Program-made: the position numbers and the translations under genes
In this document: positions 1 through 7,347 of the stretch, in pieces
How positions within the stretch are numbered: position 1 is the first letter of the stretch
Layout of the letters: every line of letters begins with the position of its first letter
Assembly (NCBI GenBank): GCA_964385235.1
Contig: CAYLOD010000001.1
Span: 18,348-82,347, forward strand
Origin: Pseudoruminococcus sp964385235
Lineage (GTDB): Bacteria > Bacillota > Clostridia > Oscillospirales > Acutalibacteraceae
Length of the DNA stretch: 64,000 nucleotides
Direction of reading: 5' to 3'
Notes under the pieces: generated by a model
What the model was told of the DNA's origin: nothing
Database searches by the model: none
What the model saw: only the letters and a program-made list of their open reading frames with translations

Positions 1-594
1 CATAGAGCCGTCCTTATTATTTACCTCAATGCACGGCTTTAAACTGAGCAGGTTCGCACCGAGCATCGTAACAGTGGAGCATCTTCCGCCCGCGCGCAGA
101 TAGTCAAGCTTGTCAATTATAAAGCTGCCGTGCATACTCGTTGTCATAGTTTTGATTTTTTCGGCTGTTTCCTCGGCGCTCAGCCCCTGCTTTATCATTT
201 CGGAAGCCTCCAGCACAAGCAGCCCTGTCGCCGTAGAGAGGTTTGAGGAATCAACGGGATAAATATGACCGAGCTGCTCCGCCGCAATACAGCAGTTCTT
301 GTATGACGCGGAAAGCGCCGAGCCTATATTTATGTGAACAATGTCATATCCCTGCTCGATAAGAGGTCTGAATGTGTCAACATATTCCTGAACATTTGCG
401 GCAGAGGTCTTGGGAAGCGTTCCCGTGGTCTTAAAGTTGCTGTAAATCTCGTCGGGAGTTATATTGACCCCGTCATCATAGCACGTTCTGCCTATGGTAA
501 TATGGAGCGGATACGTCGTAACATTAAATCTCTCTTTTTGTTCCCGCGTTAAATCGCAGGTGCTGTCTGCACTTAAAAAAACCTTTCTGTTCAA
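1..594 (-). CDS. DegV family fatty-acid-binding protein (partial, C-terminus outside window)
   Basis: The 198 codons present read as the N-terminal part of a DegV (FakB-like) protein: a start MNRKVFLSADSTCDLT, a segment KTTGTLPKTSAANVQEY, and HINIGSALSASYKN followed by VDSSNLSTATGLLVLEA. These are the typical fatty-acid-binding fold motifs of the family, which presents fatty acids to the FakA kinase. The start is a TTG at 594, chosen because an AAAGGG ribosome site lies just upstream, inside the last codons of the neighbouring helicase-loader gene, so the two genes are tightly coupled. The gene runs off the window edge. Lipid-binding identity follows from the family; the ligand is not visible. 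Confidence 0.88.
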   Translation of the reverse strand, partial: MNRKVFLSADSTCDLTREQKERFNVTTYPLHITIGRTCYDDGVNITPDEIYSNFKTTGTLPKTSAANVQEYVDTFRPLIEQGYDIVHINIGSALSASYKNCCIAAEQLGHIYPVDSSNLSTATGLLVLEASEMIKQGLSAEETAEKIKTMTTSMHGSFIIDKLDYLRAGGRCSTVTMLGANLLSLKPCIEVNNKDGSM

Positions 595-599
595 AATAA

Positions 600-1607
600 T
601 CAACCCTTTCTCATAGAATCATTATATTTTTTCTGGCGAATATCGCTGCCTATAAACTCAAGCCTTGTCGTTTCGCCTATAATGCGTGACACCATTCTCA
701 TGGAGTAGAGATCCTGCAGCTGCGAAAGCGAAAGATTCGTACTTATTATTGTCGGCTTTTTTGTCATCATTCTTGTATTGATTACATTATATATAGCCGC
801 TGTGGTAAACGACGTATTAAACTCTGTCCCGAGGTCGTCAAGGATAAGCAGATCACATTCCTTGAGGAGCTTTTCCGTTTCATCGTGAACGTCCTCACCT
901 GCCCTGCCGAACTTCTCATTTTCAAGCGTTGAGAGAATATCGGGGGCAGAAACATATATAACGCCGCAGCCCTTTGCTATAACCGCCTTTGCTATCGCAA
1001 GGGAAAGATGAGTTTTCCCAAGCCCCGGACCGCCTTGAAACAAAAGGCTTTCCGAACTGTTTGAAAAATTGAGGGCGTAATCCTTACAAAACGCGAGTAT
1101 CTTCTCCATTCTTGAAAACGGGGAGATCTTTTTGACCGCGTCGGGAGTCCTGCTGTAATATTCAAGTGAAAAGCTGTTAAAATCCGAAAGTGAAAGCGGT
1201 GATGAGTTATTAAGCTTATCATAAGCCTTTTGACGGAGAAGCTCTTTCAGACAGGAACACATTTTGCCGTCGATATATCCCGTATCGGAGCATTGAGGGC
1301 ATTGATAATGAACCTCAAGGTAGTCCCGCGGGTATCCGTTTTTCAAGATAATCTCCCGGTACTCCTCTTGCAGCTTCAGGCTCTGTTCTTTCATTCCTTC
1401 AAGCGCGGAACGCAGATCGTTCTTTTCAGAAAAAACCGTCCTCGCCGCCATAACGGCTGTCTGAGCTATTTCTTGCTCCAACTCAAGCGCACGGGGGAAT
1501 TTTTTGAAAAAATCCCCGCGAACCGCTTTATTTTCATCTTCAGCGCGATTCCGCCTCATCATAAGCTCCTCAAACGCCTCATCATAAATGTCCTTAGAAT
1601 ATCCCAC
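600..1607 (-). CDS. DnaC/DnaI-type replicative helicase loader (AAA+ ATPase)
   Basis: 335-residue protein. An N-terminal helical, charged region is followed by a four-cysteine cluster (Cys103, 106, 117, 119) like the zinc-binding N-domain of DnaI. A Walker A GGPGLGKT lies at about 192-199 and a Walker B LLILDDLG at 253-260. The role expected from the family is to load the replicative helicase DnaB/DnaC at the origin or at restarted forks. It starts with GTG at 1607, 13 nt after the stop of the DnaD-domain gene, and this dnaD-dnaI pairing is the usual arrangement in Clostridia, which supports the call. The stop lies 5 nt before the degV start. Confidence 0.92.
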   Translation of the reverse strand: MGYSKDIYDEAFEELMMRRNRAEDENKAVRGDFFKKFPRALELEQEIAQTAVMAARTVFSEKNDLRSALEGMKEQSLKLQEEYREIILKNGYPRDYLEVHYQCPQCSDTGYIDGKMCSCLKELLRQKAYDKLNNSSPLSLSDFNSFSLEYYSRTPDAVKKISPFSRMEKILAFCKDYALNFSNSSESLLFQGGPGLGKTHLSLAIAKAVIAKGCGVIYVSAPDILSTLENEKFGRAGEDVHDETEKLLKECDLLILDDLGTEFNTSFTTAAIYNVINTRMMTKKPTIISTNLSLSQLQDLYSMRMVSRIIGETTRLEFIGSDIRQKKYNDSMRKG

Positions 1608-1620
1608 TCATTTCACCGCC

Positions 1621-2634
1621 TCAGTCGTCAAAAATACTTGAATTTTCATATGCCTCAAGATTGTATGTAGGTCCGTATCCGTCAACGGTCTGCTGTTTTT
1701 TGGGCTTCTGCTCGGTATTTGCCTGTTCTATTGTTTCTATACCGCTGTCATGCCAACGCTTCAAAATGGAGTCAACGTACTTCGGTATGTACTTGCCCTT
1801 GGCGTCGACACACCTCTCATATGCCTCACGGATCATATCCGCTGTAAAGTGCCATTCGTTTACCCAGCGTTCCGCGCGAGTGATCTCATTATCCGTGGGG
1901 GAATGCGGCTCCAAGCCGAGTGTCTTTTCCACAACGCGGGCAGCGTTTCTTCCCTGAGTAAGACGGACTATCTCCCGCTCCGCACGGTCAACTGTCGTTA
2001 TCTCCTTATCTCCCCACGAGGAAGCAACCTTCTCGATGTATTTCATATTTGTTTTGCCTATATCCTGCAAATACTGCAGCAGCATTATTATTACCTCAAC
2101 AGGCAGTCCGTCGTATTCGTTAATCATTAAAAGAGTGCATTTATCGCTGTTGCTTGTAATCCTGCCGAGTATTCCGTCAGCCTCACGCATCAAAAAAGCT
2201 ATTGACTCATCACTTGACATACGCTCCGCGAGGTGCTCCAAGTCGGGCTTTTGCGGGCGAGAAAGCAGCCTGTGTTCCGGCTTCGGGGCGGGCGCGTCTG
2301 TAACGGCAGCGGGTGACTCAGCTTCTCTCTCAACATTCACTCCCGCAAATACGGCCGGAGCTGCCGCGTCGGGAGCGGCCGGAACTATACCGCCGTTATC
2401 GACCGCGATTATCCCCGTTTCTATCCAGTACTGCATACTGTCGCGCGCGTCGGCCCTGCTCATAGCCAAGGCGCGCGCCATATCCTCATCGGTAAAGCCG
2501 TCGCCGGCGTGGCGGAGCATCCACAGCAGCGCCTTAAGCTGAGCGGCTCCGGCAAGCTTTATATGATCATCGACAACGCTGCACGGAACCGCGAAAACAC
2601 TGTTCCACGCGCCAAGGTTTATTCTGTATTTCAT
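1621..2634 (-). CDS. DnaD domain replication initiation protein
   Basis: 337 residues. The N-terminal part (about 1-100) is a winged-helix-like segment, followed by an Ala/Pro-rich linker and, at about 240-310, a DnaD domain with the helices ITRAERWVNEWHFTADMI and KYVDSILKRWHDSGI. DnaD/DnaB-type proteins remodel origin DNA and recruit the helicase loader. The gene is directly upstream of the DnaI-like loader, fitting a two-gene initiation operon. The ATG at 2634 has an AGAGGA site 10 nt upstream. A -35-like TTGACG for this gene falls inside the dispersed repeat at 2682-2735. Whether it is the functional DnaD or DnaB equivalent cannot be settled from sequence. Confidence 0.9.
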   Translation of the reverse strand: MKYRINLGAWNSVFAVPCSVVDDHIKLAGAAQLKALLWMLRHAGDGFTDEDMARALAMSRADARDSMQYWIETGIIAVDNGGIVPAAPDAAAPAVFAGVNVEREAESPAAVTDAPAPKPEHRLLSRPQKPDLEHLAERMSSDESIAFLMREADGILGRITSNSDKCTLLMINEYDGLPVEVIIMLLQYLQDIGKTNMKYIEKVASSWGDKEITTVDRAEREIVRLTQGRNAARVVEKTLGLEPHSPTDNEITRAERWVNEWHFTADMIREAYERCVDAKGKYIPKYVDSILKRWHDSGIETIEQANTEQKPKKQQTVDGYGPTYNLEAYENSSIFDD

Positions 2635-2681
2635 CTTGACAAATTCCTCTTTCAGTCCATTTATTACATTTTATACTATTA

Positions 2682-2735
2682 TTAAGCGGCTTGCCCCGTC
2701 AAGGCGCGGTTCGTGCCCGGCGGGACGGAACCCGG
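2682..2735 (-). repeat. Dispersed intergenic repeat, composite copy A
   Basis: On the minus strand this region holds the core TGACGGGGCAAGCCGCTTAA (2682-2701). About 14 bp away is a GC-rich block, plus-strand GCCCGGCGGGACGGAACCCGG without its final base pair (2715-2735). The same two blocks in the same order and orientation recur at 39047-39166. It lies between hisJ and dnaD. On the minus strand the core begins with TTGACG and is followed at about 18 bp by TAGTAT, so it may supply a promoter for dnaD. No transposase or target duplication was seen. Confidence 0.7.
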
Positions 2736-2987
2736 CAAGAAACATTCTGCCCAAGCTAAAATATAATAGCAAAGCTGTAAAAGACATAATTTTATATGTT
2801 TTTGCTAAATTCGACTTTAAAGCTATTATACTATAATTTTCTACCTGTAAATATTATTTTAAAGAAAAATACTAAATGTTCATTCATTTGTCCGATGAAT
2901 TAAAGCGGCATAGGGTAACGGTGTGCGATTTCCGACCGCAGTCTTATCAAACAAAAAGAGCGATTTGACTTAAAATGATACAAAAGT

Positions 2988-3800
2988 TTAATTTATCGGC
3001 AGCAGAACAGGTTCGCGCTTTTCAAAAACTGTGACATAAGAAAAACCGCACCTCTCCGCAAGCCTGTAACCGACCTCTATCCCCGATCCTACATCGCCCC
3101 AGCGGTGCGCGTCGGAGCCTATCGTGATATATTTGCCGCCAAGCTCCTTAAAGCGTGACACAACCGCCGCACCGGGGAGAGTGGTTCCTATATGCTGCCT
3201 TAATCCGGACGTATTTATCTCGAGAGCCTTGTCATTTTTGACGAGGACCTTTAATACCTCGTCTATCATCTGCATATATGTATCATATTTGATTTCTTTT
3301 TTCACCTTGCCGTAAATATAGCGCAACGGATATGTGATATGGGCGAGAGAATCAAACCGGTTATCCAATGCGAGTTCGTAAAGCTGAGTAAAATATCTCT
3401 CAAGAAGTTCTTCGACATTTTCATCATTATATTTTAAAAAATAGAAGTCTTTCTCATTCCTGAGATTATGCAGCGAGCCTATAACAAAATCATAATCGCA
3501 AATCGAAAGAACATCATCGGCAGCCAATTTATTTTGTGTGGGCTGCCCGAGCTCTATGCCGGTGTACACCTTGATCCTCTCGCTGTAAGCTGCCCTCGCC
3601 GCTCCGACAGCCGCGACAGACGCCTCGATGTTTTTTCTCATGTTGTTTATAAAGTATTCGTTGCATTCGCAGTGGTCGGTTACAGTGATACTGTAAAAAC
3701 CGAGCTTTATCGCCTGCTCGCAAAGCATGACGACAGAATCGCTGCCGTCAAAGGAGTGTTCGCTGTGCGTATGACTGTCAGAAAAAAATCGACTGTTCAT
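2988..3800 (-). CDS. hisJ: Histidinol-phosphatase, PHP family (HisJ-like)
   Basis: 270 residues with the PHP-domain signature: DSHTHSEHSFDG at the N-terminus (metal-binding His-x-His), TVTDHCE at about 40, GIELGQP, a GSLHN motif near 110, ALEINTSGLR near 195 and TIGSDAHRWGDVG near 225. PHP phosphatases use a metal cluster at the top of a TIM-like barrel, and HisJ releases phosphate from L-histidinol phosphate. No other his gene is present here, so a different phosphoester substrate is possible. It is a single-gene unit, separated on both sides by about 300 bp of intergenic DNA. A GAGGGG site lies about 10 nt before the ATG. Confidence 0.82.
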   Translation of the reverse strand: MNSRFFSDSHTHSEHSFDGSDSVVMLCEQAIKLGFYSITVTDHCECNEYFINNMRKNIEASVAAVGAARAAYSERIKVYTGIELGQPTQNKLAADDVLSICDYDFVIGSLHNLRNEKDFYFLKYNDENVEELLERYFTQLYELALDNRFDSLAHITYPLRYIYGKVKKEIKYDTYMQMIDEVLKVLVKNDKALEINTSGLRQHIGTTLPGAAVVSRFKELGGKYITIGSDAHRWGDVGSGIEVGYRLAERCGFSYVTVFEKREPVLLPIN

Positions 3801-4046
3801 TCTCCGAAAATCCCCTCAAAATTTTATATGTTGTTTTCCTATATTATAGCATACAGTTTTTCTAAAATATACAGACATAACAACACAAATATCTTTAAAT
3901 TATCAGCGGAAATTATTTAAGTTCAATGATGTCGAAAAAAGTTATATAAAATATTTGTTTTTCTTATGTTGTTTTTCACCAAAACATATATTATATATAA
4001 CAACGCGGCAGACCTCCTATTGAATATTCTTTTGTTAAAAAAAGTC
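3801..4046. other. Intergenic region between divergent hisJ and the ACT-domain gene
   Basis: AT-rich DNA with no convincing gene. A TATAAT reading on the minus strand around 3841-3846 is a possible -10 for hisJ, but its -35 is weak. The plus-strand promoter for the ACT gene follows at 4047. No terminator or repeat was recognised. Confidence 0.5.
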
Positions 4047-4075
4047 TTGACAAGCAGGCCGCTATATTAGATAAT
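4047..4075 (+). promoter_or_regulatory. Sigma-A-type promoter for the ACT-PFL pair
   Basis: TTGACA at 4047-4052, a 17-bp spacer, then GATAAT at 4070-4075. It lies 33 bp upstream of the ACT-domain start codon and is close to the housekeeping consensus. Confidence 0.8.
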
Positions 4076-4107
4076 CAAGTATGAAAAAAGACAGGAGGAA
4101 TAAAGCT

Positions 4108-4377
4108 ATGCGTGCTGTAATCACCGTTATCGGACAGGATAATGTCGGTATACTCGCGAAGGTATCAAACGTATGCGCCGAGTCAGGCGCGAATATAATC
4201 GAGGTGACGCAAAGCGTTCTGCAGGGAATGTTCGCCATGATAATGTTTATTGATATAGATAAGCTCACCGCCCCCTATTCGGAACTTGCGGACAGGCTCG
4301 TAGCTCTCGGGGACAGTCTCGGACTCAAAGTTCATGTCATGCACGAGGATATTTTCAACGCTATGCACCGCGTTTGA
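4108..4377 (+). CDS. ACT domain-containing protein (UPF0237 family)
   Basis: 89 residues that consist of a single ACT fold: RAVITVIGQDNVGILAKV at the start, SGANIIEVTQSV and a final FNAMHRV. Stand-alone ACT proteins of this family are thought to sense a small ligand, often an amino acid; the ligand is unknown. The start chosen is the ATG at 4108, because AGGAGG sits at 4092-4097. The longer in-frame ATG at 4081 lies upstream of that site and almost on the promoter. It is followed directly by the PFL gene, a pairing that is widely conserved in Firmicutes and suggests a joint, still undefined role. Confidence 0.88.
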   Translation: MRAVITVIGQDNVGILAKVSNVCAESGANIIEVTQSVLQGMFAMIMFIDIDKLTAPYSELADRLVALGDSLGLKVHVMHEDIFNAMHRV

Positions 4378-4415
4378 ACAAGAGCATATTATTGAAGGGA
4401 CTGATAATATCAAAG

Positions 4416-5774
4416 ATGATAAACTCACATGATATACTCGAAACTATCAATATGATAGATAACGAAAACCTCGACGTCCGCACGATAACAATGGGTATCT
4501 CGCTGCTCGACTGCATCGACTCCGATATAGACAAGGCATGTGAAAAAATATATGACAAAATTTGCAGATACGCAAAGGATCTTGTCAAGACAGGAGAGGA
4601 GATAAGCAGGGATTTCGGTATCCCCATAATTCACAAAAGGATAGCCGTCACCCCCATAGCTATCGCCGCCGCCGCATGCCCGGCAAAAAGCCCCATAAAA
4701 TTCGCGAAGGCTCTCGACAAAGCCTCAAAGGCCGTAGGCGTAAACTTTGTGGGCGGATATTCATCTCTGGTGCATAAGGGCTTCGCTCCCGGCGATTATG
4801 CTCTTATCGAGAGCATACCCGAAGCCCTCGCGTCCACGGATAACGTCTGCTCCTCCGTAAACATCGGCAGCACAAGGGCGGGCATAAACATGGACGCCGT
4901 CGCAAAGATGGGGCGTATAATCAAGCGGACAGCCGAGAAAACTAAGGATAAGGACTGCATAGGCGCGGCAAAGCTCGTCGTATTCTGCAACGCCCCGGAG
5001 GATAATCCGTTTATGGCCGGCGCTTTCCACGGCACGGGAGAAGCCGACTGCGTTATAAACGTAGGCGTTTCGGGTCCCGGCGTTGTACGCGCCGCTCTCG
5101 CCAAGGCGGGCGACTGCAACATAACAGAGGTCGCCGACATAGTAAAGCGCACCGCGTTCAAGATAACACGCGCGGGACAGCTTGTCGCGAGGGAGGCGTC
5201 AAAAAGGCTCTGCGTACCCTTTGGCATTGTCGATCTTTCTCTCGCGCCGACGCCCGCCGTGGGAGATTCTGTCGCGTATATTCTTGAGGAAATGGGGCTT
5301 GAGCAGTGCGGAGCGCATGGCACGACAGCCTGTCTTGCTTTGCTCAATGACGCCGTAAAGAAAGGCGGAGCTATGGCTTCCTCACACGTCGGCGGACTTT
5401 CGGGAGCATTCATACCCGTTACCGAGGACGCGGGAATGATAGAGGCGGCAAGGAGCGGAACTCTTTCTGTCGTTAAGCTGGAGGCTATGACAGCGGTATG
5501 CTCCGTGGGACTTGATATGATAATCATACCCGGAGATACAGATCCCGATATTATATCCGGTATTATAGCCGACGAGGCCGCCATAGGCATGGTAAACTCA
5601 AAGACAACCGCTGTAAGGCTTATTCCCGCGATAGGAAAGAATGTCGGAGATGAGCTCAGTTTCGGCGGTCTCCTCGGCGGGGGTCCCGTCATGGAGGTCA
5701 ACACTAAATCCCCGTCGAGGCTGATAGCGCGCGGAGGAAGGATACCCGCTCCGCTGCAGAGTCTTAAAAACTAA
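4416..5774 (+). CDS. PFL family protein (DUF711/UPF0210)
   Basis: 452 residues. The start MINSHDILETINMI followed by RTITMGISLLDC matches the family N-terminus. The glycine-rich segments VNVGVSGPGVVRAAL, HGTTACLALLNDAV and FGGLLGGGPVMEVN are characteristic of this pyruvate-formate-lyase-like fold. No member has a settled enzymatic activity, so none is assigned. The ATG at 4416 was preferred to an upstream TTG that would overlap the ACT gene; a GAAGGGA site lies about 15 nt upstream, a long spacing. It is probably co-transcribed with the ACT gene, which may regulate it. Confidence 0.9.
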   Translation: MINSHDILETINMIDNENLDVRTITMGISLLDCIDSDIDKACEKIYDKICRYAKDLVKTGEEISRDFGIPIIHKRIAVTPIAIAAAACPAKSPIKFAKALDKASKAVGVNFVGGYSSLVHKGFAPGDYALIESIPEALASTDNVCSSVNIGSTRAGINMDAVAKMGRIIKRTAEKTKDKDCIGAAKLVVFCNAPEDNPFMAGAFHGTGEADCVINVGVSGPGVVRAALAKAGDCNITEVADIVKRTAFKITRAGQLVAREASKRLCVPFGIVDLSLAPTPAVGDSVAYILEEMGLEQCGAHGTTACLALLNDAVKKGGAMASSHVGGLSGAFIPVTEDAGMIEAARSGTLSVVKLEAMTAVCSVGLDMIIIPGDTDPDIISGIIADEAAIGMVNSKTTAVRLIPAIGKNVGDELSFGGLLGGGPVMEVNTKSPSRLIARGGRIPAPLQSLKN

Positions 5775-5861
5775 TCGAGATTTTATATATCTTTAGCATA
5801 GCTTAACAAAATTTAAACAATTTATTTATATATTGTTGAGCCAAATTGTCGAAAATTCAGC

Positions 5862-5890
5862 TTGAAATCACTGACAATTTGTGATATTAT
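5862..5890 (+). promoter_or_regulatory. Promoter of the V/A-ATPase operon
   Basis: TTGAAA at 5862-5867, a spacer of exactly 17 bp, and TATTAT at 5885-5890. Transcription would start near 5897, giving a leader of about 80 nt that contains the hairpin at 5907-5951. Confidence 0.8.
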
Positions 5891-5906
5891 TTAGCAGAGC
5901 ACAGGG

Positions 5907-5962
5907 AGGTGTGGAGTTAACAAGCTGTTGTGTGGTTGTTACTCCGCACCTGTTTATTTTTA
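5907..5962 (+). terminator. Leader hairpin with U-rich tail (possible attenuator) before the V/A-ATPase genes
   Basis: The arms AGGTGTGGAGTTAACAA (5907-5923) and TTGTTACTCCGCACCT (5936-5951) pair over about 16 bp with one G-U and one bulge. They are followed by GTTTATTTTT. This has the form of an intrinsic terminator, yet it sits between the operon promoter and its first ribosome site, which suggests transcriptional attenuation. No known riboswitch aptamer was recognised upstream; only about 10 nt separate the inferred start site from the stem. Confidence 0.6.
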
Positions 5963-5979
5963 CGGAGGTGTCAAAGATA

Positions 5980-6291
5980 ATGAATGATATAATCTCAAAA
6001 ATAGTCGAGATGGACGAAAAAGCCCGCGATCTGAACTACGAGATACTCGAAAGCAAGCTCGACCATGAGAAGGAGGTCGTTGCCGCAAAGGAAAACATTA
6101 TTAACGACTATCTTGAACGAGCGAAAAAACATATAAAGCTCAATGCGCAGTCAGAGCGTGAAGCGGCTGAAAAGACACTTGCCGAAACTCGTGCGGCTCA
6201 CGCGAAAATCGAAAAAAAGCTCGATGAGATTTTCGCCGCCAACTGCGACCGCTGGGTCGATGAAATATTCAACAGAGTAATATCGGGGTGA
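5980..6291 (+). CDS. V/A-type ATPase small coiled-coil subunit (H/G-like)
   Basis: 103 residues, almost entirely charged alpha-helix (DEKARDLNYEILESKLDHEK and following), as expected for the peripheral-stalk subunit that pairs with subunit E. It is the first gene of the ATPase operon. The ATG at 5980 was chosen because ACGGAGGTG lies at 5962-5970; the longer reading frame from 5881 overlaps the promoter and leader hairpin. Sequence similarity in such coiled coils is weak, so the subunit letter rests mainly on position and shape. Confidence 0.75.
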   Translation: MNDIISKIVEMDEKARDLNYEILESKLDHEKEVVAAKENIINDYLERAKKHIKLNAQSEREAAEKTLAETRAAHAKIEKKLDEIFAANCDRWVDEIFNRVISG

Positions 6292-6295
6292 TTTT

Positions 6296-7333
6296 ATGCT
6301 TTCCTCTATGTCGTCAAACGCAATCCTTGCCAAGGCGAGGACTATGTACGGAAGAAGACTTACCGATAAGGATTATGAGGAACTGCTCGCCTGCAAGACT
6401 GTGACCGAGGTCGCCGCTTATCTTAAAAATCAGACGGTTTATTCCGAGATACTCGCCGGATTAAACGAAAACGAGGTTCACCGCGGTCAGCTTGAATCAC
6501 TGCTGAGAAAAAAAATCTTCTACGAAAGAGCATCTCTCGCGAGATTTGATATGAACTCCGAGCAGTTTCTGACACGGTTTTTCATTAATCGTCTTGAAAT
6601 AGAACAGATCATGAGATGTATCACGCTTATGAGCATCGGGAGAGCGTCCGAATACGCCTATGAGATGCCTGTTTTCTTTGAAAAATACACCAAGCTCCGA
6701 CTAAAGCGGTTTTCGGAAGTAAGTAATTTTGAGGAGCTGTGCGATGTTATAGACAACACGAGGTATTCTAAAATCGTCAGGAAGTTTATCCCCCGCGACG
6801 GTGAACCGCTTGACATTCCCAAAATCGAGAACGCTCTCTATATATACAACTATGAGCTTTTATACGATGCCGTCAATAATCACACCAAGGGCAGCGAACA
6901 AAAAGAGCTTTTAAATCTTATAAATGCGTTTGTTGATTTCAGGAACTTTGTCAGAATTTCAAGACTGAGGTTTTCATACAATGCTTCAGAGGAATATACA
7001 CGAGGTTTGCTGCTGCCCTTCGGAAAATTGAAAAAGGCTCAAATCGATTCAATGCTTCAGGCAGCCGACAAAAACGAGCTTTTCAAAATCCTCGAATCGA
7101 CCTATATAGGAAAGACACTGACTAAAACCGAATATTCATCGCAGGTACAGCTCGGTTCCGCTCTGAAAGCTGTCTACAGCAAGCGCACTATAAGACTTTC
7201 GGTCAACGCCTCGGTAGTCATGATGTCCTATATAACGCTTGCGGAAATAGAATTTTCAAATATAATAAATCTCATTGAGGGCGCCCGATACGGACTGTCC
7301 GAGGATGAGAAAGCAAGACTTCTCGTAAGATGA
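6296..7333 (+). CDS. atpC: V/A-type ATPase subunit C
   Basis: 345 residues with the all-helical pattern of the V/A-ATPase C (d-type) subunit: ILAKARTMYGRRLTDKDYEE near the N-terminus, the repeated LE..LRKKIF and EELCDVIDNTRYSKIVRKF segments, and a final LIEGARYGLS. This funnel-shaped subunit joins the central stalk to the K ring. It starts 4 nt after the preceding gene with GGGGTG as ribosome site. It is followed 14 nt later by subunit I. Confidence 0.9.
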   Translation: MLSSMSSNAILAKARTMYGRRLTDKDYEELLACKTVTEVAAYLKNQTVYSEILAGLNENEVHRGQLESLLRKKIFYERASLARFDMNSEQFLTRFFINRLEIEQIMRCITLMSIGRASEYAYEMPVFFEKYTKLRLKRFSEVSNFEELCDVIDNTRYSKIVRKFIPRDGEPLDIPKIENALYIYNYELLYDAVNNHTKGSEQKELLNLINAFVDFRNFVRISRLRFSYNASEEYTRGLLLPFGKLKKAQIDSMLQAADKNELFKILESTYIGKTLTKTEYSSQVQLGSALKAVYSKRTIRLSVNASVVMMSYITLAEIEFSNIINLIEGARYGLSEDEKARLLVR

Positions 7334-7347
7334 AATGAGGTGATTAT

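Noticed and set aside
2636..2836. 66-codon plus-strand frame
   Set aside because: It runs through a repeat copy and intergenic DNA, without ribosome site or domain.
4796..5704. 302-codon minus-strand frame
   Set aside because: It is the mirror of the PFL gene on the plus strand, has no ribosome site and an unlikely composition.
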